Source of the DNA: Whalleya microplaca
Taxonomy: Eukaryota; Ascomycota; Sordariomycetes; Xylariales; Xylariaceae
NCBI GenBank assembly: GCA_022497155.1
Contig: MU385721.1
Span: 744,001 to 808,000, forward strand
Reading direction: 5' to 3'
Length of the DNA stretch: 64,000 nucleotides
Shown here: piece after piece, positions 12,943-24,793 of the stretch
How positions within the stretch are numbered: position 1 is the first letter of the stretch
Layout: every line of letters starts with the position of its first letter
The notes under the pieces: model-generated
Told to the model about the DNA's origin: nothing
What the model saw: only the letters and a program-made list of their open reading frames with translations
The model's database searches: none
Made by a program: the position numbers and the translations under genes

Positions 12943-14521
12943 TTAGCCACAATGACCACAGTATCCGCAGCTCAGGTCGCACGCCGTGAAATCCAGCGAG
13001 AAATCATCTTCGGAATCTTCTGATTCGCTCAAAATATCATGTGGATAGCATCCGTTGTCTTCTTCATCACTCAAACGGTCTTGGGCATCTTTGCCTAGCT
13101 CACAAGGAGGTTGCGGGTTCCAGATTTCCATCCACTCGCTGGGAAGAGCTTGCCGAGGTTTCCCCCTACGTTCTATTAGTTGTAATGATCCTAGACCTGC
13201 TCGGCAAAGTTCGAGCTTTAAGTGACTAACTCGTTTCACTTCGACGATTATCCGGCGTAGGATTGAGGCGAAGTCTTGCAGTTCTGGCTCGTGTTCAATT
13301 TCCCAGTTGACTAGTTCCTCTTCGATAGATGCCTTATTGACTTCTTCAAAACTTCCTCGGATATGATATGCAGTGACTGTAGTATCTGGGGTTAGTTAGA
13401 GGATAGCTATGGGTTCGAGCACTTTTATTGAGAGTTTTTATCTCCCAAATATATTCCAACATCACCGGTGTCCTTGTTCTTGAATCAGGACGTAAATGGT
13501 CGCAAATGACTCTGGATGCTACTTACTGAAGTTCGTAATTTGCCGTAGCCACAGTCTCGGTAAATGCTCACTCTTCTCAATCTGTCCTCTTGCTTGAGAC
13601 AATGTTTTGATCTCGAGAATGGTGTCTTGGGGAACGATTTTCCCGGCCATCTTGGCAGTGATCGAATTGGGCGTGGAAGGTTCGAGGAGATTCAAGCTCT
13701 CTGGTCCACTGACTTTTGTAGAAATACCGTCCTTGCTGGTGAAGTACCCATCACACTCGAAACGAACGAGACACTTCATTCTACCAAAGGAATAGGCGAC
13801 GATACGTTGGTGGGACTTTGTTCCATCAACTGTGGATCCATAAGAGGTGAAGGCATCAAGAAATGAGTGGCCATATCCGCGAACGTCAGGGATGACCTGA
13901 TTTTTGCAGTTCCGAATCAGAAACAGCGTATTCCCGACCATTTCAACGTCAAATCTGAACGTTGAATCAACTGATCGCGTGAAGCGGAGGATATCTCCCA
14001 GAGTGCTAGCGCAGCCCATAATATCAATGCTTGATGGGTCGAACCCTTGATGCAGAGCGAAAATAGCTTGAACAGACGGTTGCATGGGATAATCAGGGAA
14101 CATTGCCCCGTTCTGATCACGAAGGTACTCGCCATAGTCACCAGCAAGTTGAGATGGCAATTGAGGTGGATCCCAAGCTGCAGGTTGTCCTGGTCGCTTT
14201 CTCAGTAACTGCAGTGATATTCCTCACAAACAACCTACCTGGAATGGCGATCTTCTGAGGAGAGTCGATTAACGAATATGATGCCATATATTTGCATTCG
14301 CTAATCTTCGCATCTCCTGCAGGAGTACTAAAGCTTTTGGTATCTTCCAAAGGAATCTCTGTGATGAGGCGGCCAAAAGGAGACTCGTCAACTGCTGCCT
14401 TGAAGGCCTTGTCTTCACCTTTACACCAAGATGCGCCTCGTCCTCGCCAGCTTCCTTGCCATGAAGTGCGTCCTCGTGAAGGCCCATGAGAAGACCCTGA
14501 GTTTCTTCCGCGGTACATCAT
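12943..14521 (-). CDS. Conserved fungal protein with a PD-(D/E)XK-nuclease-like core
   Basis: Three exons: 14521-14239, 14177-13527 and 13385-12943; total 458 residues. The start is the first of two adjacent ATGs, giving MMYRGRN. The N-terminus is Arg/Gly/Ser-rich. The second exon begins AWDPPQLPSQLAGDYGEYLRD, a signature of a widespread ascomycete family often labelled geranylgeranyl pyrophosphate synthetase although it has no prenyltransferase DDxxD motifs. Further on come CLVRFECDGYF, then ILEIKTLS about 45 residues later, then LPRLWLRQITNF and AYHIRG. An Asp followed by E-x-K and then a Gln is the layout of RecB/Cas4-type PD-(D/E)XK nucleases, which is my inference. The acidic C-terminus ends in a Cys/Gly/His cluster (CGYCGHCG). 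The gene lies 355 bases upstream of the helicase/AAA gene on the same strand. Confidence 0.88.
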
Positions 14522-15685
14522 GCCAATGACTTGCAAGAGTAGATAGATAGTAACTGATCAGGGTGGCCGCTTGTATCTTGGCCAGCCTGGCCTGGATACT
14601 CCTAGTCTTAATACCAATTGGGGAAGCAGGCACAGTATCATTTCGCTTTGAGACCGGTAGTGGTCAAACGGCAGGGGATGTATCAAGGAAATAATGGATA
14701 TGTGCTGGTATCAGGTTCTGCAGTAATATGCAGTTTTCCGCAAGGGCATTAGTTGTCATCGGGCTGTCAGGCAAACAACGGTGGGTCCCTCGTAGCAGCT
14801 TACCGAGGCCGGTGTGAGGACTACGTCTGGAAATAACTACCTATTACCCTAGCAATTTTGATTAATGAGGAATATCTTAAAGATTTTGAGGTGATTATGG
14901 TAAAAGACTGCAAGTATCCTTGAATGCATTGGGGTCAAAGGAAGACAGGTACAAATTAAGAACTGTGGAAGAGCTGTAGTTGCATAGCCTATGTCCATAG
15001 GATCATTTAATCATAACTGACTTTAGCCTTACCGGGAACCTGCTGCGTTTACGTCATATAGAGTTGTTTAGGTGCAGTACTAGTCGACCAACTTTCTTCC
15101 AGGCTTTACAGCGCGAGCCAACGTACAATCAAACCCTGGTAGGATATTCCCCCGTGGACATCGATATTGATGTGTACAGAGCGAGGTGGGATTATACCTT
15201 TGGTTTTCGAGTTTGAAATAATACAGTATACCGAATATAAGACGAAGGATCAATACACCGCGTCTTGCAATGTTTACAAGATAATGATGGGGTGTATTAA
15301 TATGGCTGTATGCATCTGCATATTGGAAATGAGAACTTTATGTTGGGGGAAAAGTTATTGCTTCGAAATAATATACTACAAGACGCCTTACTGTGTTCCG
15401 TTTGGGTTATTTACAACCATTTACAGGCATTCTTATATGGGGCAGCAACAACACATTAACTCATATCTGTATACATTCTCATTCATAGGTATTCCAGAAA
15501 TCCATGTTCTACTTTTCACCATAGGTAACTAGAACACTCCAGTTTTCAAGTGTTGATAAGTTGCTTAGCTAGGTTGGTAGAGCAGCTGAGGTATGCATCA
15601 TCTAGAGACCTTAGGCCAATTATTGATACCGGAATGATCATCGGTAAAGTGCTGGGTTTCCCTATCAGGGTCACTTCCCGTTTTT

Positions 15686-15886
15686 CTAAGAGGAGCTTTG
15701 GTTCTTATCGGTGCCTTCTGTCCCCATGGAAGACCCAGAAGATTGGAGTGATGGTAGTTCGGTTTGAGATTTCTTGGAGTGCGCTTCACACAGACTATCC
15801 TTTATCTGCTCCGGAAAACTCATACACCTCGAATAGTTCGGACATGTGTAGACGTACTCCGGACCCCAGACGAGCCTATGGCAGAC
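15686..15886 (-). CDS. Possible small Cys-rich ORF or gene fragment
   Basis: From the ATG near 15886 the frame reads MCKVCHRLVWGPEYVYTCP, then further Cys and His residues (SRC, LCEAH) spaced like a small metal-binding or disulphide-rich protein, and ends in a Ser-rich tail of about 65 residues in all. No signal peptide and no good splice partner are seen. It may be a real short gene, a single exon or a relic; the spacing of Cys residues is the only support. Confidence 0.3.
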   Translation of the reverse strand, partial: VCHRLVWGPEYVYTCPNYSRCMSFPEQIKDSLCEAHSKKSQTELPSLQSSGSSMGTEGTDKNQSSS

Positions 15887-16951
15887 CTTGCACATATGAT
15901 CGATTAAGCTAGTGCATTAAAAAAATGTCGTGTCAGCTTCTGAAGCTTCTAGCTCAACAGGTAGCCGGTATAATTATACGAAAAGATAATACTAATACCA
16001 CGCTACTTACTACCACGGGTTAGCGGCTTTGTACAACAGGACTCAAAAGACAGTCCAAGAAACAGATTTATAGTCTTGAATTGACATGCTTACACATACC
16101 ATACACATAGTGCTGACAGAGCGGATGTATTATATATCGAAATGTATTGAAGGATGCGTCTCGATTTTTGATGAATGGATGAAGTAGTTACAAGACTTGT
16201 GGCACTTTGCGATAATGTTGGTAGATAAAATCTTGAGTCATAAATCAAGTTGATATATCGATTGCTTCTTAGAGCTGGTGTTCGTGTATTTCCCCGCAGC
16301 ATTTAGGTATCTAATGCATACTTGAAAAGATCAGATCCAGACCGAGCCAACTTTCAAATTTATAACACCATTTGAAGAGATATACGGAGTGGGGACAAGA
16401 AACAGAATAGGTATCCTAAGAGATTGTGTCACTCGGTCTTCGTAAGGCGAGTGTCATTCTACGATGAATCATTGTAGATATACTTCAAGGATGCCTCATT
16501 TTGGGAATAAATGATACAATAAACAATCACCCACGAACCGGTGACTCACGACGAGGTTAAAGTACGTCAAACTGTACAAGAGTAAGCAAACAATAAAGCA
16601 AACTATTTGCAAAGACATTATTATAGCACAAGTCTAGATGATAATAGCTCTTGAACATGAGAGCTCCTGGGGCTATAAGCCAATCCCTGGTTAGTGTAGT
16701 ATTCTGAATTAAAATTGCTGTTATTTTTAATAATTATCACTTCATAACCTACTGGATACTGAGAGAGCTCAACTACATGACACGTGAGATATAGTAGAGA
16801 GTTTTGTGAGGCGTGTTTGTATTTAGCCCTATGTTAAATCTTTGCTGTGTTGTCGAGGAACCGAAGCCCCTCTGCGCGTTTCTCCTTTTACTTTCCTTGG
16901 CTTTTTTATTTCTTCTATCTGAAGTGTCGTTGATGCACGAGTCTTTCTGTA

Positions 16952-16973
16952 CGCAGTCGTTTTAGACGTTTCG
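16952..16973. mobile_element. 22-base relic of a hAT-type MITE with its target duplication
   Basis: CG plus CAGTCGTTTTAGACGTTTCG is flanked directly by TTTCTGTA at 16944-16951 and again at 16974-16981. The 20-base part is identical to the right end (53761-53780) of the full MITE at 53310-53780, and CG matches the first two bases of that element. This is best read as an insertion that lost nearly all its interior while keeping both termini and the 8-base duplication. Confidence 0.85.
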
Positions 16974-17322
16974 TTTCTGTAGTCTCTGCAATACCTATCT
17001 AAATGTTATGTTGATGACTAGCATATGATTGCTTTGGGAGACTTTACATCGAACTAGACTGGCAACTGATGAGTCACCAATAACAAGACGTCTAGAAATA
17101 CTCACTTGAAAGTATATTTATCCGATGGGGGGAAGTGGGTGATTTTATAGTTGAGTCATACGGACGTGAGCATCTGCGAATGGAGGTATTTATGGTGGTT
17201 ATACTTTCCTGCCAGCAGTCCAACTCTAGGCTAGGCATATTCTACTATGCTCAGTTCTTCTTCGCTGTCAAAGTAAAGGGTATATCAATCAATTTGTCGT
17301 ATACAAGACCTTAGCTGCAGGT

Positions 17323-19637
17323 CTACTTCCCACTTACTCCATCGAAATAGAACCAGTCCAAAAAGTCATTAGAAAACCTCTTCTTGAGATCTTCCAGTGT
17401 CCATCCCTGCTCCTTTCCAATTGCCGCCAGAATATCTCTGAACTCCACAATCTGCTCATGATAAACACTTCCCTTTAGCACATCTGCCCAAGGCTTCCCA
17501 TCGACGACGAACTCCCTCCACTGCTTAGCCCAGTGAGGCCGCGAGTGCAATTTCTTACCCTCCGCATCGGTTGCCGCCATCCACTTGTCTAGAACCTCCT
17601 GTGCATAAGGAATCCAATCTTCACGCGCCGCGTCAAGCGTGAGAATCTCGATGGCGGCCGTTCCGAGCGTGTTGCCTCGCTGCGGAGCCATGACCATCTT
17701 GCTGTCCCCCATAATGCGCATTTCGAGCGGCATGCGCTGTGGGCACTTATCTGCATGCTTATAACAGATCAGGATAGCGTCCCACCACGCCCTCTGAATG
17801 GCCGAATAGTCAGCGGCGAGTTTGTCCCCCTTTTTCGGCGTGAGAGGCATCTCAAGCTCCATATCTAGGACGCGGACGTTCTGAATGCCACGCTGGAAGT
17901 GGAGCGCGTTAGGAAGCGCGGTCTTAATGGGGTCATCTGGAAGGGTGATCATGGCTGCCTTGGAGATAAGTGTAGTGGCCGCCTCGTTGAGCCCCAGGTC
18001 ATCGATCAGCTCGTGTAGCAGTGGCGCATACTGTAGTACGTTCATAGTAAAGGTGCTCACGAACTGGAAGAACGTTCCAGCGGCGCTCGGGTACTCCTCC
18101 GCTCCTGTAGCGTCGGGAGTGTCATTCCAGCAGTTCACCCAGCACTCGCCAGAGAACGGGAACCAGAACCATTCCGCGTAGTAGGCGTCATTTGCCTGTC
18201 GTTCGAAGGCCTCCTGATCCGCTTGCCGCTCCTCGGGCGTAACCGGGATTCGAAGCGCAGGCGGGATATCTTCTTCTTTCATGCCGGGTGGCGGCGGGAT
18301 TGCGCGGATTGCGGGGATCTTCTTTGGCTCCATCAATGCGAAGGTCATGGGTGAGAGCTCCAGGGTCAAGTGGGTGATCACGCCCATGAGGCCAAAACAC
18401 CCCGCAGCAGCATTCAGATACTTCAGCTTGTTCACTACTTGCAGCTTACCATTTGCGTCCACGAACTCAATGCATCGGACCAGATCGCTCAGTGTTTGGT
18501 GAGCGCGTCCAGATCCATGGCATATAGGGCCATTGGTACCGCCTATGGTCATCTCAACCATGATGACATTTAGCGGTAGCGTCACTTTATTGTTCTCTAC
18601 ACACCATCGACGAAGTCGCTCGTTGGTGCAAGAGACGCCGATTCGTACCAGTGTATTGCCTTTGTTTCGTGGTTCGCCTGCTACGATGTCGATTGACTCG
18701 AGCTCAGTAGGCTCATCTTCAGGGAGAAAGGACAGCGCTGTAGTATTCGGGATTACCGTTGCTTCATGCAATTTCAAGAGCGAAATCAATACCTGGCCGT
18801 TCCCGGCATCGCGTCCAAAGATGGGAGACCATGAGTGACCTAGGCACATTCATCAGAGATTCTTCAGTCACAGGGTAGAGCATTACTTACGGAAACCAGA
18901 GCACCGAACACCCATGTTATTCTTCTTCGCATATTGAATGATGCGCTGTACGCCTGCTACTGTAGTAGGAATGCAAGTGAATACGGGTGTGTTCTCGATA
19001 TTGTGACCCCAGTTCTCGAATTTCGAATCACGATAAACCTAAAAATGTCAGAATGAAGATGTACTATAGAAGATGGGCCAGGACATACAACAACTTCGTC
19101 CCTACTAGGCTGTTCATCTGCTGTGGTGGTATGCAAGCAGTAGAAAAACTCCCAAAGGCTATGAACAAATCGGTAGAAGATATTATCCTTCTTCTTCAGC
19201 TCAGCACTGTTCAGACCTGCAACATGTACGGGACCTGCAGCAGAGACAGTGACTGAGTGCGTCTGCAACATCGTCTTGATATGCTCTCTTACGCCTATGC
19301 TGAAATTCAGATCAAATCCGCGACCGCAGTCATCGATCGACTCATTCCCTTCAACAAATCTCTCGACCCGGCTCTTCTCATCATCTGTCATCTGCATCAG
19401 AAGATCCTGGTACGTATTATCCTCCTTCGACTCTCGAAACACTTTCAGCATTCGGCGGTGGAAATTGAACTTATCTACATCGACATTATCGTCGAGGTAG
19501 TCATTGAGGAGAGACTCTAGGCCAGGGAAGTGAGCGCTGGTATCGTGATTTTCACTTAGCGCTTTGGTGATTAAGCGGATAAGGTCATTCGTGTCATTGT
19601 TCCATGACACGCCGGTGCGCGAAGCTGTCGCCATCAT
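17323..19637 (-). CDS. FAD-linked oxidase, sugar-1,4-lactone oxidase type
   Basis: Three exons: 19637-19089, 19038-18891 and 18839-17323; total 737 residues. The first in-frame ATG (MMATASRTGV) is chosen; only a GTG precedes it. Residues 1 to about 185 form a helical N-terminal region with no recognised domain. The FAD-binding (PCMH-type) domain follows with TCIPTTVAGVQRIIQYAKKN, GVRCSGFRHSWSP and IGGTNGPICHGSG, then FGLMGVITHLTLEL. The C-terminal half resembles the substrate domain of aldonolactone oxidases. These enzymes oxidise a sugar lactone or similar alcohol with oxygen as acceptor, but the substrate here is unknown. There is no clear signal peptide. Both introns are about 50 bases and restore the FAD-site motif exactly, so the gene looks intact. 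Confidence 0.9.
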
Positions 19638-21316
19638 CACCTTGTCAGACAGTCTGATATCCCTTGAGATGAGCTATGTAAAGACTCAGATTAAGTATAG
19701 GGGTAGTTCGGCTTTATTTCAAGATATTAAACAGAACAATCAAAACGCCTCCAAGCGAGACCTTCTTCGAGGAAAGAAAGACATAACTTGTATTCAAGGT
19801 TGTGCGCCTTTATCCCTATAATAAAGAGGGCGCCTCCAACAGCCACACCACAAACCAGGTCATCTTAGCTCAGCCTTTCACATAACTACCAACCCGCAAG
19901 GGGTGAGACTTTGATCGCATCACGCGTTCGAATCTACACACTTGTACCTAGGATCCCGCTAATGAGCCCGACCTAAGCTGAAGTGACCGCCGGAGAACAC
20001 CAGGTTACCAACTATAACTTCGTTCTGGGCATAAAGCTGCCATAGGGCCACATACGTTGGAGGTGGTCAGCACCAGTGAGCCGGGTTCGGTTGGCTGCCA
20101 AATTAAGCTTGTCAAGGCCGTAAGGCTGTGGCGGTGTAAGCCAACATGCGAAGTGACGGTCACTTGCTCCCAAAGAGTGTATGGGATGGTGTGTAGCTAG
20201 CTCTTGAATCACCAATAGGGGCACAAAGTCTATAAGCTGAACATCCTAGAGTGATTGTCAGGGTTAGCCAAGCCACAAACTGGGTAAGCTTATATCTTGC
20301 TTTTTGGTAGATACGAAGACTCACCTTTTGCAGTCCAGAGACAGCCTATTAGATACGCCAAGAACGTAATATTTCGATTGCTTTCTAGTTCTGAAATGCA
20401 AGTTACAAAGAGTATATAGGGTTGTTGTCTCTAAATTGCTCTAAATACATACGAGGGAAATTCAACATTGTCTACTTTCGTAAGTTGATAATCGGCGGGC
20501 ACAAGGATTCCAATTCCGTGCCAACAAGATACAGCCAGTTATTCTTATAGCCAAAATTGATGTCCGGAGGTGACAGTTACACTTTTCAAAGACAAAAGCT
20601 CCTGCTCAGAAGTAAAAAGCATATATCCACCACCAGAATCTTGAGATTAGATCAAGGTAACTTTCTGGGAAGCTATTTCATTCGACTGCTCAACCGATCC
20701 TGCGTGCAAAAGAAGACGTGAGGCGCTGAATCTCTTGGCGCTGACACTGGCCTTGCTGTTCAACTAGGTAGTAGACTACGTATGGTCGGATGGCTTGTAA
20801 GATCCAGTAGCTGCGAGACTAAATGAGGTATCGGGTAGTGTCATGATATTCATGGCAGCCGTTCTAGCTCTAATCGTATTTGTGGACCGGCCGATTACCT
20901 CACCACTCACCGCCTGTCCGACGACATCATCAGAAGTTAGGTACGTACTGTCAATCGCTATCAATCGCCTCCTTTTACAAAATAATATTAAAGTATCTTG
21001 TTGTAAAATAACTGCGGTGACGTTGTTTTTGCTGGCTGAGACACTATCAATAACATTGGCCTTAGGCACCTATCATTGACGTCACTAATAGCTAGGCGCC
21101 CCGACGTCCCAACGTCATGTTCATCGACGACGTATACATTCTCATCTATTCAACCTGATGAACGGGAAAATCGCATATAGCAGTTCAGCAAGAGCATTCA
21201 GACCTTACTCGCTGTGCTGCGGGCTAAGGGTCTTCCATCAAATAGCCGGTCAATCAGTCCATCATGGAGTGGCAAGCTCCTTGTCCAATGCATCAACAGC
21301 TTATCAATTTGAAAAG
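19638..21316. other. Intergenic region, no supported gene
   Basis: Short open frames near 20776-21079 run on both strands without protein-like features or splice sites. A stretch near 19865-19935 resembles tRNA boxes but does not fold (see rejected list). The segment ends in the promoter of the DHH gene. An in-frame upstream ATG at 21158 could add 53 residues to that gene. Confidence 0.5.
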
Positions 21317-22849
21317 ATGAAGCGCAGCGCATCATCAATATCAAAAGCAACACCAAGGGTGAAAAAGCCTGGACTGCAAATTCCAGAGTATCATCTTACA
21401 CCTTCAGTCCGAGATGAAGCTGGAGAGATCATCTGGCCAGCTCCAAGGAAGCAGATTGATCGTGCCCGTGAGTTCATTCTAGAGTGGTATGTAGCAACAT
21501 TAAAAATTCATTCAGACTGAAGAGCTGATCAGTGTTAGTGCTGCAGCACAGAAGAAGACGTTAATTGTACCAGACAAAGATGCTGATGGACTGAGTTCAG
21601 GGGTCATCTTACAGAAGACTCTCATCATCCTTGGACTAGAGCCTGAGCTCGTATCAGTACACTTCCTTCAAAAAGGGAGTAACGTTCATAATGAAAGTGA
21701 GCGCAACGCCATGGCAGCGTATGAGCCGGCGTTTATCATTGTCCTAGACCATGGTTCACGAAAATCGCCGCCGCTCATTGATGCGCAACATCGAGCGCTA
21801 GTGATCGATCACCATTGGGCATTAGCAGATCATTTTCCACAAGGCTCAGATTATGTCACTGCATGCCACTCTCCGCCGGTGGCCACCAGTTCGCTGCTCA
21901 CTTACTATATCTGCAGCGGACTGGACGAGAAAGTTCAAAGCAGTTGCGATTGGTTATGCGTGATGGGCACACAGGGTGATTTGGGGTCCTCGTTAAAATG
22001 GGACGCGCCTTTTCCGGATATGAGATCGACATTTAAAACGTACACGAAAAAAGCAATAACTGATGCTGTACCACTCATTAATGCACCGCGCCGAACTGCT
22101 ACTTACGAGGTTCCAGCGGCTTGGACAGCTCTAGCCACAGCAGATTCCCCCAAAGACCTACTTCAGAACAGTACCCTCCTCGCTGCCAGAGCCGAAGTGG
22201 CTGCCGAGGTAAGGCGGTGTGCTCGTGCGCCTCCCAAGTTCTCAAGCGATGGCAAGATAGCTGTTATCCGTCTCAAGTCGACGGCTCAGATCCAGTACGT
22301 ATTTTAGGGTTACTCAATTCCTACTTCGGCCTGTCTTGAGGGCTATACTGTCTTTCAAGATGTTTAAGGAGTTAGGCCCCGAGACATGACTTTAAGGATT
22401 CCAATTATGCCAAGAACGGGTTTTACTAACTCTGAATTCTGTACAGTCCTGTCATCGCAACACGATGGGCGGGCCACCTGAAATCGCCAAGGCTAGAGGC
22501 CATTCTAGTAGCGAACCATGGATATATTCCAGGCATGGTTCACTTTTCGTGCCGTGTTCCTCGAAGTGCTCGAGGTCGAGACCCTCCAGTCAGTCTCATT
22601 GAAATCCTCGAGGGGATCGCCGCGAGAGCGCCAGACCCAACTCTGAAGGAAAGACTTGGCGGGTCGTTCGCCAATGGGCATAAAGAAGCCAGCGGGGGAA
22701 TTGTCCCAGAGGCGGAATTTGACGAGCTCTTGAGTATTATGGGAGTGGGAAAGGTTGCGACCGGCAGTCCGGAAAAGTTGAAGAAAGAGGCGGCTCCGAA
22801 ACAGTCAAATACACTGACGAACTATTTCGACAAACAGAAAGTGGCCTAA
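21317..22849 (+). CDS. DHH-family phosphoesterase (RecJ-like), fungal type
   Basis: Three exons: 21317-21486, 21539-22294 and 22447-22849; total 442 residues. The start MKRSASSISK is preferred for its basic, typical N-terminus; the upstream in-frame ATG at 21158 would add 53 residues. Family motifs are present: IVPDKDADGLSSG (metal-binding DxD), VLDHGS, and VIDHHW, the DHH motif itself. Later GHLKSPRLEAILVANHGY and VHFSCR resemble the DHHA1-like C-terminal domain. Such proteins are metal-dependent nucleases or phosphodiesterases. The C-terminal tail NTLTNYFDK resembles a PCNA-interacting (PIP-like) motif lacking the first Gln in register, so a role at replication or repair sites is possible but inferred. 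The second intron, 152 bases, is long for this window. Confidence 0.9.
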
Positions 22850-23767
22850 TAATTAAACAAAAAATCATGCCTGATTTATATAGTTGCCAAACACTATGCT
22901 CTCTACTTCCTTTGCTAGGGTCAGTATGTCCTAGGAAATAGGGGTTCAGCGAGGCTTCAAGACCTGGCTGTCTTAATTTTCCAATTCAACAGCATCTAAT
23001 TCCATTGGAACAGAGATAGAAACCGCAATATATATCCATTGATACTGAATCCATAAGCAAGGGGTTAATTGTTAACAATCAAGAGCCCCTATATCAGGCA
23101 ACTTCTAGAGGGTAGATTTTTGGACCTACCAGAAGATGGTATTATGATAGTTCTCAGACAGTAATGCTATATTAGATAGCATGTTTAAAGTAAAAAATGT
23201 AGTTGTATGTTTCTTTGTCCTTCGTTGCTACTTGAGTGCACTATCGTCTCCGGAGCGTATGCGAGACAACAGCGTGACTGGCAGTATCTGCGACTCATCT
23301 GCTGCAACCACTCTTTTACGACTAACATAATACGGAGTACTTTCTAATCACACAGTTCTACTATTAAATCTCTTTCGAGCATACTGTGCATAACTACCCC
23401 TCCCATTGGAATAATACTGTGGCCCATGGTATCAGCTGCTGCGAATGGGTACAAAACGGCCCTACACTCATCCTGAAGACACTTGTCAGAGCTGAGCTGA
23501 GCAATCGTCTCATCAAGCACTTCGTTCGGAGAATCACACTTAGGTTCCTTCGACATCCCCGGTCGTCAGTGCCGAACCAAAAGTTTTGTGTTATTATCAG
23601 CTTATCGGTCGCGTAAGAACATGTCAATATTAAGCTGCTTACGACTTATACCTCAAACACATGAGATGCTAGTTTAACAATAGTTCTCATTCACATGACT
23701 GTACACATTTCCCACACTGCGTAACACAACCCCGCCCCCAAGCACCCAACCCCTCTCCCACTCTCAT
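22850..23767. other. Intergenic region, no supported gene
   Basis: This AT-rich stretch lies between two convergent genes and must hold both 3' ends. Short frames at 23344-23627 occur on both strands but show no motif or splice sites. Confidence 0.6.
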
Positions 23768-24434
23768 TTACAGCTTACCCGCGGCCCTCAGGCCCCTCTC
23801 GCCATCGACGAGGACGCACCAGCCGCCGTGGCCGCCGCCGCCGTCCCCGGCCACGACGGCGCCCGCGTAGCCGTCCTCGCCGCCGTCCCGGGCGAACTTG
23901 ACGACGGCGTCGTCCCAGGTGCCGGGCTGCAGCCACACGGCGGGGATGCCGAGCTTCTTGGCCTCCCGCAGCACCTCGAGCGTCACCGGCGCCGGCGTGA
24001 TCACCGACAGCGACGTGTGCGTCGGGTCCGGCAGCTCCGCCAGCGACTTCACCGTCGCGTGCGTGCCGAACGGCGTGTCGATGCTCGCGCTCGCCGGGTT
24101 GATCGGCGTCACGGGCAGCGAGTGCGCGTGGTACCAGGTGAAGACTTTGGGGCGGTTGCTCGTTAGCTTTTCTGCGTGCCCACCTAGGTGATTTGCTTTG
24201 TTCTTTGGTTGTGCTGTACTGCACATGCGCTGGCTGGCCACTTGGCTTCATGATCGATCGATCACCTGGTGATCGAGCACATTGGATGGATGGAGAGGTA
24301 AACGTAAAGATGCAAATCAAGGTATGGACATGGGCATTACCTTTATGGCCGAACTTGGCGGGATTTGTACTCGCGCCCACCACGGCGAATTGAGGCGAGG
24401 AGAAGAACGATCGTACGGTTGCTTCGGTCGTCAT
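23768..24434 (-). CDS. CoA-binding (YccU-like) domain protein
   Basis: Two exons: 24434-24341 and 24144-23768, giving 156 residues. The join restores KFGHKVFTWYHAHSLPVTP. The N-terminal MTTEATVRSFFSSPQFAVVG and GASTNPAKFGHK form the Rossmann-like nucleotide loop of the CoA_binding_2 family. SLAELPDPTHTSLSVITP and GIPAVWLQPG follow as in bacterial YccU-type proteins. The family binds CoA or related nucleotides, but its cellular job is poorly known. The length matches the family. The C-terminal part is very GC-rich and Gly-rich (GDGGGGHGGW), unlike the neighbouring AT-rich DNA. The 196-base intron has standard GTAATG and CAAAG ends. The gene looks intact. Confidence 0.88.
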
Positions 24435-24718
24435 CTTGAGCATATGCAGAGCTGGAGAAGTGGAAGTGAGTAAGTGGTATGATGTGTTGTTTTGCGGAAA
24501 AATCCAGAAGATGCGCTGTTTACGGCCCTGATAAATGAGACGACGGCTAGCTTCACAGCGATGGCAGTGAGACAGGATGAGTAATACTGAATCTGTTGAG
24601 ACGCATCTGGGCTGTGGTTTTCCGTTTGAAGGTTGAGCCCCGATCCTTGGCAATACCCGCGACGAATAACGCCAACGCCGATCGATTGCGTTCTCGGCTC
24701 CGGCTGAGTGTTGCTGCT

Positions 24719-24793
<75 letters not shown>

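Larger units (their letters stand above)
14522..17322. other. Gene-poor intergenic region
   Basis: No intact gene is supported. It holds a possible small Cys-rich ORF at 15686-15895 and a 22-base transposon relic at 16952-16973. A tRNA-like stretch near 15565 was rejected. The rest is AT-rich and has many stops in all frames. Confidence 0.5.

Noticed and set aside
12943..14521. Geranylgeranyl pyrophosphate synthetase, the name often used for this family
   Set aside because: No DDxxD motifs or prenyl-synthase helices are visible.
15167..15532. 121-codon plus-strand ORF
   Set aside because: Its composition is that of AT-rich non-coding DNA, and no motif or splice site supports it.
15555..15640. 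tRNA-like stretch (TTAGCTAGGTTGGTAGAGC, then ATTATTGATACC)
   Set aside because: The D-arm resembles a tRNA, but no acceptor stem pairs and the T-arm is not canonical. At best it is a decayed relic.
19860..19940. Second tRNA-like stretch with TTAGCTCAG and GCGTTCGAATC
   Set aside because: Box spacing is about right, but neither the T-stem nor the acceptor stem pairs.
23775..24653. Long Arg-rich minus-strand frame
   Set aside because: It is the GC-rich shadow of the CoA-binding gene.
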